This document shows positions 51,577-60,532 of a stretch of DNA of 64,000 nucleotides, in pieces. Origin of the DNA: Halogeometricum pallidum JCM 14848 (GTDB taxonomy: Archaea > Halobacteriota > Halobacteria > Halobacteriales > Haloferacaceae); NCBI RefSeq assembly GCF_000337095.1, contig NZ_AOIV01000008.1, positions 124,001 through 188,000 of the forward strand, written 5' to 3'. Made by a program: the position numbers and the translations under genes. Positions within the stretch are counted from its first letter, which is position 1. Each line of letters starts with the position of its first letter. A model generated the notes under the pieces. That model saw nothing but the letters and a program-made list of their open reading frames with translations. It did no database searches and was not told where the DNA came from.

Positions 51577-52833
51577 TCACTCGCCGGGCGCCCACCGCAG
51601 GTCGTCGTACTGCCGCACCGCGTCGGAGTCGAGGTTCTCCTCCAGTTTCCGTCTGAGCGCCACTTTCTCCTGCGCGCTGATCCGCGCCAGTTCGTCCGCC
51701 TTGGCGACGGCGTCCGGCGGCCCGCGGTTCGCGGCGACGCCGCTCAGCATCTGCGTCGTGAGGCGGCGGCGCACGTCGTCGTCGCGAGCGAACGCGAGGG
51801 GGGCCTCGACGCGATAGAGCACGTCCGTCCGCGGGTCGTAGACGACGAAGAACGCCACCTCGTACAGGTCGGCGTCGAGCCGTCGCTCCAGTCCGAACGC
51901 GTCGCCGCCGGCGGCGAACGTGCGGTCGCACCCGCCGCGGGAGACGAACCAGTTGGTGAACGTCAGTTCGCCCGTCTCCCGCCCGTCGGTGCCCCGCTTG
52001 CCGACGGCGCGGCGTTCGAGCAGTCGGGTGAAGAAGGCGGTGTCGTCGGTCCACGGCGCCTCCATTCCCCGGTCGCGGACGGCGTTCACGAGATGCTTTG
52101 ACGCGGGGTTCTTCACGAACCCGCAGAGCGGCACGTCGCGTTCGACGAAGCGTTCGACGAGGCGGACGTAGTTCTCGACCACCTCCTTCGGTTTCGCCTC
52201 CCGCGAGAGGTCGCTGAGTTCGCCGTCTCGGTCACGCCAGTTCAGCAGTTCCTTTGGGTAGAGTGGTCCGTCGAGAACGAGGAGGTCCTCGACTTCGTCG
52301 GCGTGTTCGAGGGCGTGCGTGCTCTCGGCGAGGTACAGCGAAAGAGCGTGGACGACGCCCTCCGCGAAGCGACTCACCCGCGGCGCGTGGATGACGCGCC
52401 AGCGACAGTAGCCCTCGTCGCGCTCTCGCCACGGTTGGTCGAGCGCGAGCGTCGCGTCGTTCGCGTGCGTCGTCGCCACGATGCTCCGGTGTCGGTGTAA
52501 ATCGAGGTCGGAGGGAACCGCCGCCATCGCGGCCTGCGCCACGTCGAGGACGATGCCGTTCTTGAACGTCGTCGGGTTGATGGTCCCCGAGTCGAGGCCG
52601 TGGACCGTCTCGAACGGTGACTCGGCGAGGGCGACGTCGTCGACGTCGGCTGCGCGGAGGCGTTTCCGCCCGAGTGGTTCGAGCACCGCGTTCCCGTCGG
52701 AGCCGTAGAGGGGGTCCAGATACTCCTCCCAGACGGTGCGCGCGAGGTCGACGTGCTCGCCGTCGTCGACGTTCCGTGCGAGATAGGTCGCGAGGTCCGC
52801 GATTCCGCCCACGTGGACGGGGTCGAGCGTCAT
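51577..52833 (-). CDS. nurA: NurA-domain 5'-3' nuclease
   Basis: 418 residues from ATG 52833 (MTLDPVHVGGIADLATYLAR). First metal-binding block VHGLDSGTINPTTFKNGIVL (D81), then HALEHADEVEDLLVLDGPL (second acidic position) and CGFVKNPASKHLVNAV; C-terminal YEVAFFVVYDPRTDVLYRVEAP. The order fits the NurA RNase H-like nuclease fold, and HerA is encoded close by. Resects 5' ends at double-strand breaks. Confidence 0.82.
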   Translation of the reverse strand: MTLDPVHVGGIADLATYLARNVDDGEHVDLARTVWEEYLDPLYGSDGNAVLEPLGRKRLRAADVDDVALAESPFETVHGLDSGTINPTTFKNGIVLDVAQAAMAAVPSDLDLHRHRSIVATTHANDATLALDQPWRERDEGYCRWRVIHAPRVSRFAEGVVHALSLYLAESTHALEHADEVEDLLVLDGPLYPKELLNWRDRDGELSDLSREAKPKEVVENYVRLVERFVERDVPLCGFVKNPASKHLVNAVRDRGMEAPWTDDTAFFTRLLERRAVGKRGTDGRETGELTFTNWFVSRGGCDRTFAAGGDAFGLERRLDADLYEVAFFVVYDPRTDVLYRVEAPLAFARDDDVRRRLTTQMLSGVAANRGPPDAVAKADELARISAQEKVALRRKLEENLDSDAVRQYDDLRWAPGE

Positions 52834-52927
52834 GGACCACCCGTCGGCGCGCGCGAAGAAAAACCCCCCACGTCGTCGGTTGGTCCCGGGTACCGGCGTC
52901 GTTACGCAAACCCGAACACGAACGGTC

Positions 52928-53614
52928 ATGGTGCTCGACGCCGTACGGACGAGCGTGACTATCCGGGCGGTCGGGTTCGACCTCGACTACACCCTCGCGG
53001 TACCGACGCGAGACCGAGAGACGATTCTACGCGACGCCGCAACCGCCGCGGGTGCGCCGCCGCTCTCCAGGGACGCCTACCTCGACGCCCACCAAGAACA
53101 CCTGACGGGTGAGACGCGGGCGCCCATCTTCGAGACGCTGCTCGACGCGCGCAACTCGGACGCCGACCCCGACGCCGTCGCCACGTCCTACCGCGAGCAC
53201 ATCGCCGACGCCCTCGTCCCCGTCGACGGCGCGGCGGCGTTCCTCGCGGACCTGCGCGAGCGCTACCCGGTCGGACTGCTCACCAACGGCCCGCGCGTCG
53301 CGCAACGGGACAAACTGGCCACCCTCGGGTGGGAGGAGGCCTTCGACGTGGCCCTCGTGACCGGCGAACTCACCGCCGGCAAGCCGAACGCGGCCGCGTT
53401 CGAGGCGCTGTTGGACGCGCTGGGAAGCGAGGCGGGCGAGACGGCCTACGTCGGCGACGACGTGAACGCCGACATCGGCGGGGCGGGCGACGCCGGCCTC
53501 GTCCCGATTCAGGTCGTCTTCGAGGGCGGTCCCGACCCCGACCCCCGCGCGGCCGCACACGTCGAACGGACCGAACTGATCGACCGACTGCCGGCGATTC
53601 TCGACGGTCTCTGA
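52928..53614 (+). CDS. HAD-superfamily hydrolase
   Basis: 228 residues from ATG 52928. Motif I GFDLDYTLAVPT (DxDxT), motif II VGLLTNGPR, motif III Lys in GKPNAAAFEALL and motif IV AYVGDDVNADIGGA. A small cap domain lies between motif I and II, so it is of the type I HAD class (phosphoglycolate-phosphatase-like). Substrate unknown. Confidence 0.9.
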   Translation: MVLDAVRTSVTIRAVGFDLDYTLAVPTRDRETILRDAATAAGAPPLSRDAYLDAHQEHLTGETRAPIFETLLDARNSDADPDAVATSYREHIADALVPVDGAAAFLADLRERYPVGLLTNGPRVAQRDKLATLGWEEAFDVALVTGELTAGKPNAAAFEALLDALGSEAGETAYVGDDVNADIGGAGDAGLVPIQVVFEGGPDPDPRAAAHVERTELIDRLPAILDGL

Positions 53615-53694
53615 ACTCGGCGCGGACGCAGGACCGCGTATTGCTCCGACCCCGTTCGCGTTCTCAAAAAGGGACGAGACGCGTGTCTCGAACG

Positions 53695-54120
53695 CTACGC
53701 ACGGAACGCTCTCGCGACGCCGCGGCGGGCTACGCTGATGAGGAACAGCCCGAACACTGCCACGGCCAGCCACCGGCCCGTCTGCGAACTGAGCGCCTCG
53801 GCGAACAGTCCGAGCAGGTCGAGGCCGACGGCCTGTCCGAGGGCGAACAGGAACAGAACGAATCCGGCGATACCGATTCCCCAGCGCAGCGCGGCGCCGG
53901 CGAAGACTGCTCCCAGTCCGGAATCGGAGCGCTCGGCGTTCCCCTGCTCCCCGGCAGGTCGCTCGTTCACGACCTGCTGGGTCGGCTGGGGTCGGTCTCC
54001 GGTCTGTCCCTGCGGTCGCCCGCGGGACTGCTGCCGAGACCGTTCGTTCGGCTCCTGCGGATTCGCGTCGTTTGCACGCTGTGCGCGCCGTGAGTCCGCA
54101 TCTTCGCCTTTGTGGGGCAT
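53695..54120 (-). CDS. membrane protein with Gln/Arg-rich N-terminus
   Basis: 141 residues. The first 70 are Gln/Arg/Pro-rich and disordered (RSRQQSRGRPQGQ). Two hydrophobic helices follow: ALRWGIGIAGFVLFLFALGQ and WLAVAVFGLFLISVARRG. Function unknown. Confidence 0.55.
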   Translation of the reverse strand: MPHKGEDADSRRAQRANDANPQEPNERSRQQSRGRPQGQTGDRPQPTQQVVNERPAGEQGNAERSDSGLGAVFAGAALRWGIGIAGFVLFLFALGQAVGLDLLGLFAEALSSQTGRWLAVAVFGLFLISVARRGVARAFRA

Positions 54121-54206
54121 AGTGAGACCCCGCTAGGAGGTGGCGCCGGCGCCATTTGGTTACGAAGTCGATAGAATCCGGTTAATCTGACATTCCTCGG
54201 ATGGGT

Positions 54207-54578
54207 TCAGTTCTCTACGACGGCGCGGAGCGCCGGCAGGAGTCGCTTCACCTGCGCGCCGTCCTCGACGAACACGAGCGTCCGCGGCGGCCGGACCGCC
54301 TTCGGGCGGACGCGGAGGCCCGCTCCCTCGGCCGTTTCGGCGACGGCCTCGGGGGCGGCGAGAAATTCGACGCGCGCGCGGTCCGGGTGGAGGTACACCT
54401 CGGCGACGCGTTCGCCGTCGCGTTCGACGGCGTAGGCGAACGCCCCGTCAGCCGTCGGTTCCGCGTCCCGTTCGGAGTCCGCGATAGACAGCGACGCGAG
54501 CGACCGCTCGTGGCCCGTCACCTCGCTGGCGAGGAGTTGGGCGATTCGTTTCCCGTCGGTGAGTCGGTCCTCGACCAT
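54207..54578 (-). CDS. conserved haloarchaeal hypothetical protein
   Basis: 123 residues, soluble, acidic. RLTDGKRIAQLLASEVTGHE at the N-terminus and VRPPRTLVFVEDGAQVKRLL at the C-terminus. No known motif. It lies 60 bases after the DUF2240 gene on the same strand, probably in one transcript. Confidence 0.65.
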   Translation of the reverse strand: MVEDRLTDGKRIAQLLASEVTGHERSLASLSIADSERDAEPTADGAFAYAVERDGERVAEVYLHPDRARVEFLAAPEAVAETAEGAGLRVRPKAVRPPRTLVFVEDGAQVKRLLPALRAVVEN

Positions 54579-54638
54579 GCCCGACTTTGCCCGTCCCCGG
54601 GTTTAGGCCGAGCGGTTCGGGGACGGACCCCTCTCGGG

Positions 54639-55079
54639 TTACAGTTCCTCGCGGGCCTTCCGCGCGGCGTCGCCTGCGTCGACGCCGCGGCGCTTCGCGT
54701 AGAGGGCGGCGGCCGCCTCCACGCTGACGCCGAGTCGTCGCTGGAGGTCGTTGACGCCCGCGACGGCCTCCCGTTTGTCGTGGCCGGCGGCGACGAGGGC
54801 GTCGAGTATTCGCTCGAACGCCGACTGCTCGCGCAGGAGGGACTGGTCGGGTTCGTAGTCCTCGGGGACGGCGACGCCCGCGGGGTCGAACGCGGCGACG
54901 ACCTGTCCGTCCTCGCGCGTGACCAGACCGCGGCCGGCGGCGACGTCGATGAGGCGCTTCGCCTGGTCGGGGGAGAACCAATCGCGGTCCAAAGAGAGTG
55001 CGACGACGAACTCCCCCTCGCCCAGGCTGTCGGTCCCGCGCTGTTTGAACGGTACCGCCACCGCCACCTCGAGGCTCAT
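54639..55079 (-). CDS. DUF2240 family protein
   Basis: 146 residues from ATG 55079 (MSLEVAVAVPFKQRGTDSLG). The stretch LDRDWFSPDQAKRLIDVAAG and the C-terminal helical DLQRRLGVSVEAAAALYAKR match the DUF2240 layout: N-terminal HTH-like part and a C-terminal helical part. Function unknown; widely conserved in haloarchaea. Divergent from the S8e gene. Confidence 0.75.
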   Translation of the reverse strand: MSLEVAVAVPFKQRGTDSLGEGEFVVALSLDRDWFSPDQAKRLIDVAAGRGLVTREDGQVVAAFDPAGVAVPEDYEPDQSLLREQSAFERILDALVAAGHDKREAVAGVNDLQRRLGVSVEAAAALYAKRRGVDAGDAARKAREEL

Positions 55080-55242
55080 ACCCTCCCCTCGGAACGCCGC
55101 GGCACAAGGAGTTCTCGGTTCGGCCTCGCCCGCATCTCCGTTCGGCCTCAGCGCACGGCCGGACGCCGCGGCGAGCGCTGCGCACGCACACCTCGCGGGC
55201 CGATTCGAGCGATTCAAGTAGCTACCGGGATTTTCCTCCCCT

Positions 55243-55620
55243 ATGAAGGACCAAGGACGCTCCAAGCGGAAGCGCACCGGCGGGCGACTCCGACCCTCGC
55301 ACAAGAAGAAGCGACACCAACTCGGCCGCCAGCCGACCGAGACCACCGTCGGCGAACCGCGGTTCCGCGTCGTCGACTCCCGCGGCAGCAAAAAGAAGGT
55401 CCGCGCGCTCTCGACGAACGTCGCGCAGGTCGCCGACGGCGGCGAGGTCAACGAGGCCGACATCGAGAACGTGGTCGACAATCCCTCGAACGTCAACTAC
55501 ATCCGCCGGAACATCATCACGAAGGGCGCCATCATCGACACCAGCGAAGGTCGCGCCCGCGTCACCTCCCGTCCCGGTCAGGACGGACAGGTCAACGCCG
55601 TCCTCGTCGACGAGGAGTAA
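55243..55620 (+). CDS. rps8e: 30S ribosomal protein S8e
   Basis: 125 residues. Basic N-terminus MKDQGRSKRKRTGGRLRPSH followed by KKKRHQLGRQPTETTVG and the S8e core RVVDSRGSKKKVRALSTNVA, NPSNVNYIRRNIITKGAII. Size and motifs are standard for archaeal S8e in the small ribosomal subunit. Confidence 0.97.
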   Translation: MKDQGRSKRKRTGGRLRPSHKKKRHQLGRQPTETTVGEPRFRVVDSRGSKKKVRALSTNVAQVADGGEVNEADIENVVDNPSNVNYIRRNIITKGAIIDTSEGRARVTSRPGQDGQVNAVLVDEE

Positions 55621-55700
55621 CGACGCGTCTTCTCCCGTTCTCTCCGCCGCCGAGCGACGGCGTCGCCCTCCGTCGGACGCCGTGCGGTGCCGGCGGACGC

Positions 55701-56702
55701 TCAGGGCGTCGGAGCCGCCTTCTGCAGGGCCGTCTCGGCGATGTTGCCGCCGTAGTCGGCGCTCCGGGAGACGGAGTCGACGATGAGACCGAGCAGTTGC
55801 GCGCGCGCGGGGTCGAGGTCGCGAAGCAGTTCGTCTATCTTCCGCGCGCTCTCGTCGATCTCCTGGACCGCCTCGCGGGCCTCGTTCGCCAACCGGGAGG
55901 CCTCGTCGGGGTCGTCGGTGAACAGGGCGTCCATGCCGTCGTCGACGACCTTCCGCGCGTCGACGTACAGTTCTTGGAGGGCGGCGACGACTTCCTCGGG
56001 GACGGGCGCCTCGAAGTTCAGCGTCAGGTGGGCTATCTTCGTCGCGTGGTCGCCGATGCGTTCGAGTTGGCGGGCGGCCGACTGGTAGTCGAAGCACACC
56101 TCGCGCGGGAGGCCCAACTCCTCGGCGGCCTTCGGCGTTCGGAGCGTCGCTCGGAAGATGCGCGAGACGACCATCCAGAGGCGGTCGACGTCGTCGTCCC
56201 GTTGGATTACGTCCCGGGCCATGTCGTCGTCGAGTTCGGCGATGGCGGCGATGGCGTCTTCGAGCATCGACATCGCGATGAGTCGCATCCGCGTGACGGC
56301 GTTGTGAATGGAGAGTTCCGAGGAGTCCAGGAGGTCGCGGATGACGACCCGGTCGCGGGTCTCCTCGAGCACTTCGAGACCGACGAGACTCTGGGTCGCC
56401 TCGCGGATCGTCCGACGCTGCTCGGTGGTGATGCGTCCGCTCTCCAGGGCGATGATGTCGAAGCCGCTGACGTACATCGTCATCACCGCGCGCATGAGTT
56501 CGTCGCCGTCGAGGTTGGTGATATCGAGCGTCCCCTCCGTCCGTTCGTCCTCCGAACGCGGCGTCAAGAACAGCGAGTCGCCCTCCGGATAGAACTCCAC
56601 CTCGGTTCCCGCGGAGACGCTGTTCTCGGTCGCCCAGTCCTTCGGAATCGAAACGGTGTACGTCGACCCCCCCGTCACCTGCACCTTTCGCGTCTCGACC
56701 AT
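55701..56702 (-). CDS. AbrB-PhoU phosphate uptake regulator
   Basis: 333 residues. The first 50 form an AbrB/SpoVT-type DNA-binding swapped-hairpin domain (VQVTGGSTYTVSIPKDWATE). The rest are PhoU helical bundles: SAARQLERIGDHATKIAHLT carries the ExxxD metal motif, and SVSRSADYGGNIAETALQ is the second. It probably senses Pst activity and controls phosphate genes. It is divergent from pstS1, and its promoter holds an ATTCGTA palindrome and a TATATAGA element. Confidence 0.9.
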   Translation of the reverse strand: MVETRKVQVTGGSTYTVSIPKDWATENSVSAGTEVEFYPEGDSLFLTPRSEDERTEGTLDITNLDGDELMRAVMTMYVSGFDIIALESGRITTEQRRTIREATQSLVGLEVLEETRDRVVIRDLLDSSELSIHNAVTRMRLIAMSMLEDAIAAIAELDDDMARDVIQRDDDVDRLWMVVSRIFRATLRTPKAAEELGLPREVCFDYQSAARQLERIGDHATKIAHLTLNFEAPVPEEVVAALQELYVDARKVVDDGMDALFTDDPDEASRLANEAREAVQEIDESARKIDELLRDLDPARAQLLGLIVDSVSRSADYGGNIAETALQKAAPTP

Positions 56703-57017
56703 ATCCGAAGATATGGAACGAACCCCATAAATCTATTCGTATCTATATACTTCTACGAATCGGGCCGAAACATCTCACGGAACCGTGGTCGATAGCGCTC
56801 TGTTGGTTCCGAGAGGGCGCTTCGGGAACTCTCTCGGTCGAGCGTCGGTTCGACCGTCGAGCGGGGGATAGAGCCCCGAAACGCCGGCATATCCGGACGT
56901 AGAGGTCACGAGCAGTTGCGAGGGCTCCCTTCGGATAGTGTGACAACAACAGACACAGAGCCGGAGATATACACCTCATAGCAGATTACATAGTTGAGAG
57001 GAGGTTTCCATCGAGTG
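56703..57017. promoter_or_regulatory. divergent phosphate-regulon promoter region
   Basis: 315 bases between the AbrB-PhoU gene and pstS1. Minus strand: TATA-like ATTTATG (56726-56732) centred 27 bases before ATG 56702. Just upstream is the palindrome ATTCGTA (56735-56741)/TACGAAT (56754-56760), which encloses TATATAGA (56742-56749 on the minus strand). Plus strand: GATTACATAG (56984-56993), centred about 29 bases before ATG 57018, preceded by GATATA (56966-56971) and TCATAG (56976-56981), both also found before pstS2. Confidence 0.6.
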
Positions 57018-58166
57018 ATGACGCGGAACCCATCGAAAGCGTCGAACGGTGTGTCGAGGCGGAAGTTCGTAGTCGCCGCCGGGGCGGCGGGGCTCGCCGG
57101 ACTCGCGGGGTGCAGCGGCGGTACAGGCGGCGAGCAGGCGTCGTCCACGGGGGGCGAGGGGACCGAACAGTCGATGCAGCAGTCCACGCAGTCGTCCAGC
57201 GGAAGCGGGGGCGACGCGTCGACGCCGCTGACGGCCGACGGGTCCTCGACGGTGTACCCGGTGACGAACCTCGCGGGATCGTACTGGAACTCGAACCCCC
57301 CGGCGGACGACAAGGAGTACTGGGGGCCGGGCCAGTACGACATCGACACCGACCAGAACCTCGCGGACTACTGGGCCGGCCTGTACGGCTTCGAGGCGAG
57401 CGGGGAGGGGTCGCCGCCGTTCCGGACCAGCATCGGTCTCAGCCACAGCGGGGTCGGTCTGGAGAAACTCAAGCAGGGACAGGTCGACATCGGCGACTCC
57501 AGCGCACCCGTCAGCGCCGAGTTCCCGGAGGCCTCCAAGGAGGAACTGAAGCCGTTCACCGACCACGTCGTCGCCGTCGACGCCCAACCCGTCGTCGTCA
57601 GCAAGCCGATATACGACGCGGGCGTGACGAAACTCACCATCGAGCAACTCCGCGCCATCTACAAAGGAGAGATAACCAACTGGTCGGAGATAGACAGTTA
57701 CAACGGACCCAAACGGGAGATTCAGGCCGTCGGCCGCGCCGAGGGGTCGGGCACCGACACCGCGTTCCGATTGAACGTTCTCGGCGACCCCGAGGCGTCC
57801 ATGAGCGGCGTCGACATCCGGAAGGGGCAGAACCAGCAGGTCAAGACGCTGGTCTCGAAGTCGAACAACGCCATCGCGTACCTCGCGCTCGCGTTCGTCG
57901 ACGAGCAGTCGGTCCCGCCGGTCGCACTGGAGATCGACGGTACGACCTACACCTACGGCGAGAACCTCGGGGCGAAGGACTATCCCCTCTCCCGCGACCT
58001 CCATGCCTACACCTGGGAGGGTACCTCGAAGAAAGAGGCCGCGTTCCTCCGGATGATCCTCTCGGAGTTCGGTCAGAAGACGTTCGTGGAATCGAACAAC
58101 TATGTGACGCTGACCGACGAGCGGTTGTCGAAACAGCAGAAGAATCTCCCGCAAACGGAACAGTAA
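57018..58166 (+). CDS. pstS: phosphate ABC transporter substrate-binding protein PstS (copy 1)
   Basis: 382 residues from ATG 57018. Tat-lipoprotein signal SRRKFVVAAGAAGLAGLAGC, so it is anchored on the outer membrane face by the lipidated Cys. PstS blocks: LTADGSSTVYPVTNLAGSYW, IGLSHSGVGLEKLKQGQVDI, VGRAEGSGTDTAFRLNVLG (phosphate-binding GSGT). Binds phosphate and delivers it to PstCA. Followed by a closely related second copy. Confidence 0.95.
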   Translation: MTRNPSKASNGVSRRKFVVAAGAAGLAGLAGCSGGTGGEQASSTGGEGTEQSMQQSTQSSSGSGGDASTPLTADGSSTVYPVTNLAGSYWNSNPPADDKEYWGPGQYDIDTDQNLADYWAGLYGFEASGEGSPPFRTSIGLSHSGVGLEKLKQGQVDIGDSSAPVSAEFPEASKEELKPFTDHVVAVDAQPVVVSKPIYDAGVTKLTIEQLRAIYKGEITNWSEIDSYNGPKREIQAVGRAEGSGTDTAFRLNVLGDPEASMSGVDIRKGQNQQVKTLVSKSNNAIAYLALAFVDEQSVPPVALEIDGTTYTYGENLGAKDYPLSRDLHAYTWEGTSKKEAAFLRMILSEFGQKTFVESNNYVTLTDERLSKQQKNLPQTEQ

Positions 58167-58313
58167 GATAACTGAGAGTATATACACCCCGTCGACTCGC
58201 TATAGTCGCGGCGGTCGTCGTCGACCACCCTACATCTCGCGGCGCCGCGTCGCCCGCGCGTCTCCACGAGCTGACGTTTCGAGCCCTCTACGCCGCCACC
58301 GCTTTTCGGGGCG

Positions 58314-58354
58314 TTCGTACGTATGGATATATAGAAATCATAGTAGGGTATTTA
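58314..58354 (+). promoter_or_regulatory. pstS copy-2 promoter with shared Pho element
   Basis: TTCGTA (58314-58319), TATATAGA (58328-58335) and TCATAG (58338-58343) precede a TATA-like TATTTA (58349-58354) centred 28 bases before ATG 58380. TATATAGA is also in front of the AbrB-PhoU and phoU genes. Confidence 0.5.
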
Positions 58355-58379
58355 CTACCGAATCGGAAATCTACGGTCG

Positions 58380-59477
58380 ATGTCTGAGTATCCTGTCCAG
58401 CGACGCTCGTTCTTGGCCGGTGGCGCCGGACTCGTGGCTTCCGTGGTGACGGCGGGATGCGTGAGCACGAGTGCGACGCCGCCGGGACGGGGCGAGGGGT
58501 CAGATGGGAGCGACGACGGTGGCTCTTCCGGGTCGACGAAACTGCTGAAGGCGGGCGGTTCCTCGACCGTGTACCCGATTGCCAACAAGGCGGGGTCGTA
58601 CTGGAACTCGAATCCCCCGGCGAGCGACGGGGAGTACTGGGGGCCGCAGCAGTACGGTATCGACACCGACCAGAACCTCGCGGACTACTGGGCGGGCAAG
58701 TACGGCTTCGACTCCGACTCGGGGTCGTCGGTCCCGTTCACGGTCAGCGTCGGTCTGAGTCACTCCGGGACCGGACTGGAGAAACTGAAGAACGGCCAAC
58801 TGGACATCGGGAACGCCAGCGCGCCGGTCAGCGCCGAACTTCCCGAGGCGTCGAAGGAGGAACTGGACAAGTTCGTCAACCACGTGGTCGGCGTCGACGC
58901 CCAGCCCATCGTCGTCAGCAAGGAAATATACAACGCGGGCGTGAAGCAACTGACCGCCGAACAGGTCCGCGCCATCTACAAAGGAGAGATAACGAACTGG
59001 TCGCAGATAGACGGCTACAACGGACCCAAGCGGGAGATCCAGGCCATCGGCCGGTCGGTCGGGTCGGGGACGGACACCGCGTTCCGCTCGAACCTCCTCG
59101 GCGACCCCGAGGCGTCGATGCCCGGCGTCGACGTGCGCAAGGGGCAGAATCAGCAGGTGAAGACGACGGTGTCGAAATCGAACAACGCCATCGCGTACAT
59201 GGCGCTGGCGTTCGTCGACGACTCCGTTCCGGCCGTCGCCCTCAAAGTCAAGGGGAAGGTGTACGAGCAGGGAAAGAACCTCTCCGAACCGGGGTACCCG
59301 CTCGCGCGTGACCTCCACTGCTACACGTACGGGGGCACCTCGAAGATGGAGGCCGCGTTCCTCCGGATGGTCATCTCCGACTACGGCCAGAAGACGTTCG
59401 TCGAACCGGTCGGGTACGCGAAGCTCACGGAGAAACGGCGTCAGAACCAACTAGAGAAGCTTCCGGAGACGTCCTGA
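58380..59477 (+). CDS. pstS: phosphate ABC transporter substrate-binding protein PstS (copy 2)
   Basis: 365 residues from ATG 58380. Tat-lipoprotein signal QRRSFLAGGAGLVASVVTAGC. Same blocks as copy 1 (KAGGSSTVYPIANKAGSYW, VGLSHSGTGLEKLKNGQLDI, IGRSVGSGTDTAFRSNLLG), about two thirds identical by eye. Has its own promoter. The stop TGA shares its A with the pstC start (TGATG), so it is coupled to pstC. Confidence 0.95.
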   Translation: MSEYPVQRRSFLAGGAGLVASVVTAGCVSTSATPPGRGEGSDGSDDGGSSGSTKLLKAGGSSTVYPIANKAGSYWNSNPPASDGEYWGPQQYGIDTDQNLADYWAGKYGFDSDSGSSVPFTVSVGLSHSGTGLEKLKNGQLDIGNASAPVSAELPEASKEELDKFVNHVVGVDAQPIVVSKEIYNAGVKQLTAEQVRAIYKGEITNWSQIDGYNGPKREIQAIGRSVGSGTDTAFRSNLLGDPEASMPGVDVRKGQNQQVKTTVSKSNNAIAYMALAFVDDSVPAVALKVKGKVYEQGKNLSEPGYPLARDLHCYTYGGTSKMEAAFLRMVISDYGQKTFVEPVGYAKLTEKRRQNQLEKLPETS

Positions 59478-60532
59478 TGTCGACCGGGAACCGATTCGAC
59501 GCGCTCGGCGAGATAGACCGGGAGACGCAACTCGTCGGCGCGACCAGCGGGCTGGCGCTGTTGGCCGTCCTCGTCGCCTTCCTCGTGGCGGCCCAGTACG
59601 CCGTCTACCCGCTCGTCGCCTTCGTCGCCGTCGTCGCTTACGGCTGGTACGCCCACCAGGAGAACACGGCCGCGGTCCTGATGTTCTTCACCACGGCGTC
59701 GACCATCGTCGTCCTCGGATTGATCACCGTCTACCTCTTCGTGAAGTCGATTCCCGCGTTCGAGACGATGGGTCTCGACATCCTCCTGAAGACGAACCAG
59801 CCGCTCTGGGAGCGGGCCTCGAACACCTACTCGCTGGCGCCCATGATCTGGGGGACGCTCCTGACGACGGCCATCGCCATGGCCATCGCGGCCCCCCTCG
59901 GCGTCGCGGGCGCGCTGTTCATCAGCGAAATCGCCCCCCGGTGGGCGCGCGAGATAATCAAGCCGGCCGTCGAGATGCTGGCCGGCATCCCCTCCATCGT
60001 CTACGGGTTCCTCGGCTGGGTCGTCGTGACCGAGTACTTCTACCGCGAACTCCAGCTCTCGAACTTCAGCAGCCTCATGGTCGCCGGCATCATGATCGGC
60101 GTCATGGCGCTGCCGACGGTCGTCTCCGTCGCCGAGGACGCGATAGCGAGCGTCCCCGGCGCGATGAAGGACGGGTCGCTCGCCCTCGGCGCGAGCGACT
60201 GGCAGACGATAAAGAGCGTCACCTTCCCCGCCGCCTTCTCCGGCATCTCCGCGGCGGTCATCCTCGGCGTCGGCCGCGCCGTCGGCGAGACGATGGCGGC
60301 GACGGTCATTCTCGGTCACCAGCAGGCGTTCCCCGACCCCCTGTACGACGTGTGGGAGGGGACCGAGACGCTGACCAGCCTCATCGCCAGCCAGTACGGC
60401 ATCGCGACGGGGACGCAGCTCAGCGCCCTGTTCGCCGCCGGCGTCGTGCTGTTCGTCACCGTGCTGGCGCTCAGCATCGGTTCGCAGTTCGTCGAGGCGC
60501 GGATGCGCCGCCGCCTCGGAGGTGAGCAATGA
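59477..60532 (+). CDS. pstC: phosphate ABC transporter permease PstC
   Basis: 351 residues, about seven transmembrane helices. The EAA loop is DGSLALGASDWQTIKSVTFP (EAA-like ...GA...QT), typical of ABC permeases; LLTTAIAMAIAAPLGVAGAL marks the start of the permease core. Overlaps pstA by four bases (ATGA). Confidence 0.95.
   Translation: MSTGNRFDALGEIDRETQLVGATSGLALLAVLVAFLVAAQYAVYPLVAFVAVVAYGWYAHQENTAAVLMFFTTASTIVVLGLITVYLFVKSIPAFETMGLDILLKTNQPLWERASNTYSLAPMIWGTLLTTAIAMAIAAPLGVAGALFISEIAPRWAREIIKPAVEMLAGIPSIVYGFLGWVVVTEYFYRELQLSNFSSLMVAGIMIGVMALPTVVSVAEDAIASVPGAMKDGSLALGASDWQTIKSVTFPAAFSGISAAVILGVGRAVGETMAATVILGHQQAFPDPLYDVWEGTETLTSLIASQYGIATGTQLSALFAAGVVLFVTVLALSIGSQFVEARMRRRLGGEQ

Noticed and set aside
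54201-56795. Long plus-strand frame spanning 54.2-56.8 kb
   Set aside because: It crosses three minus-strand genes and the S8e gene in another frame, and has no domain.
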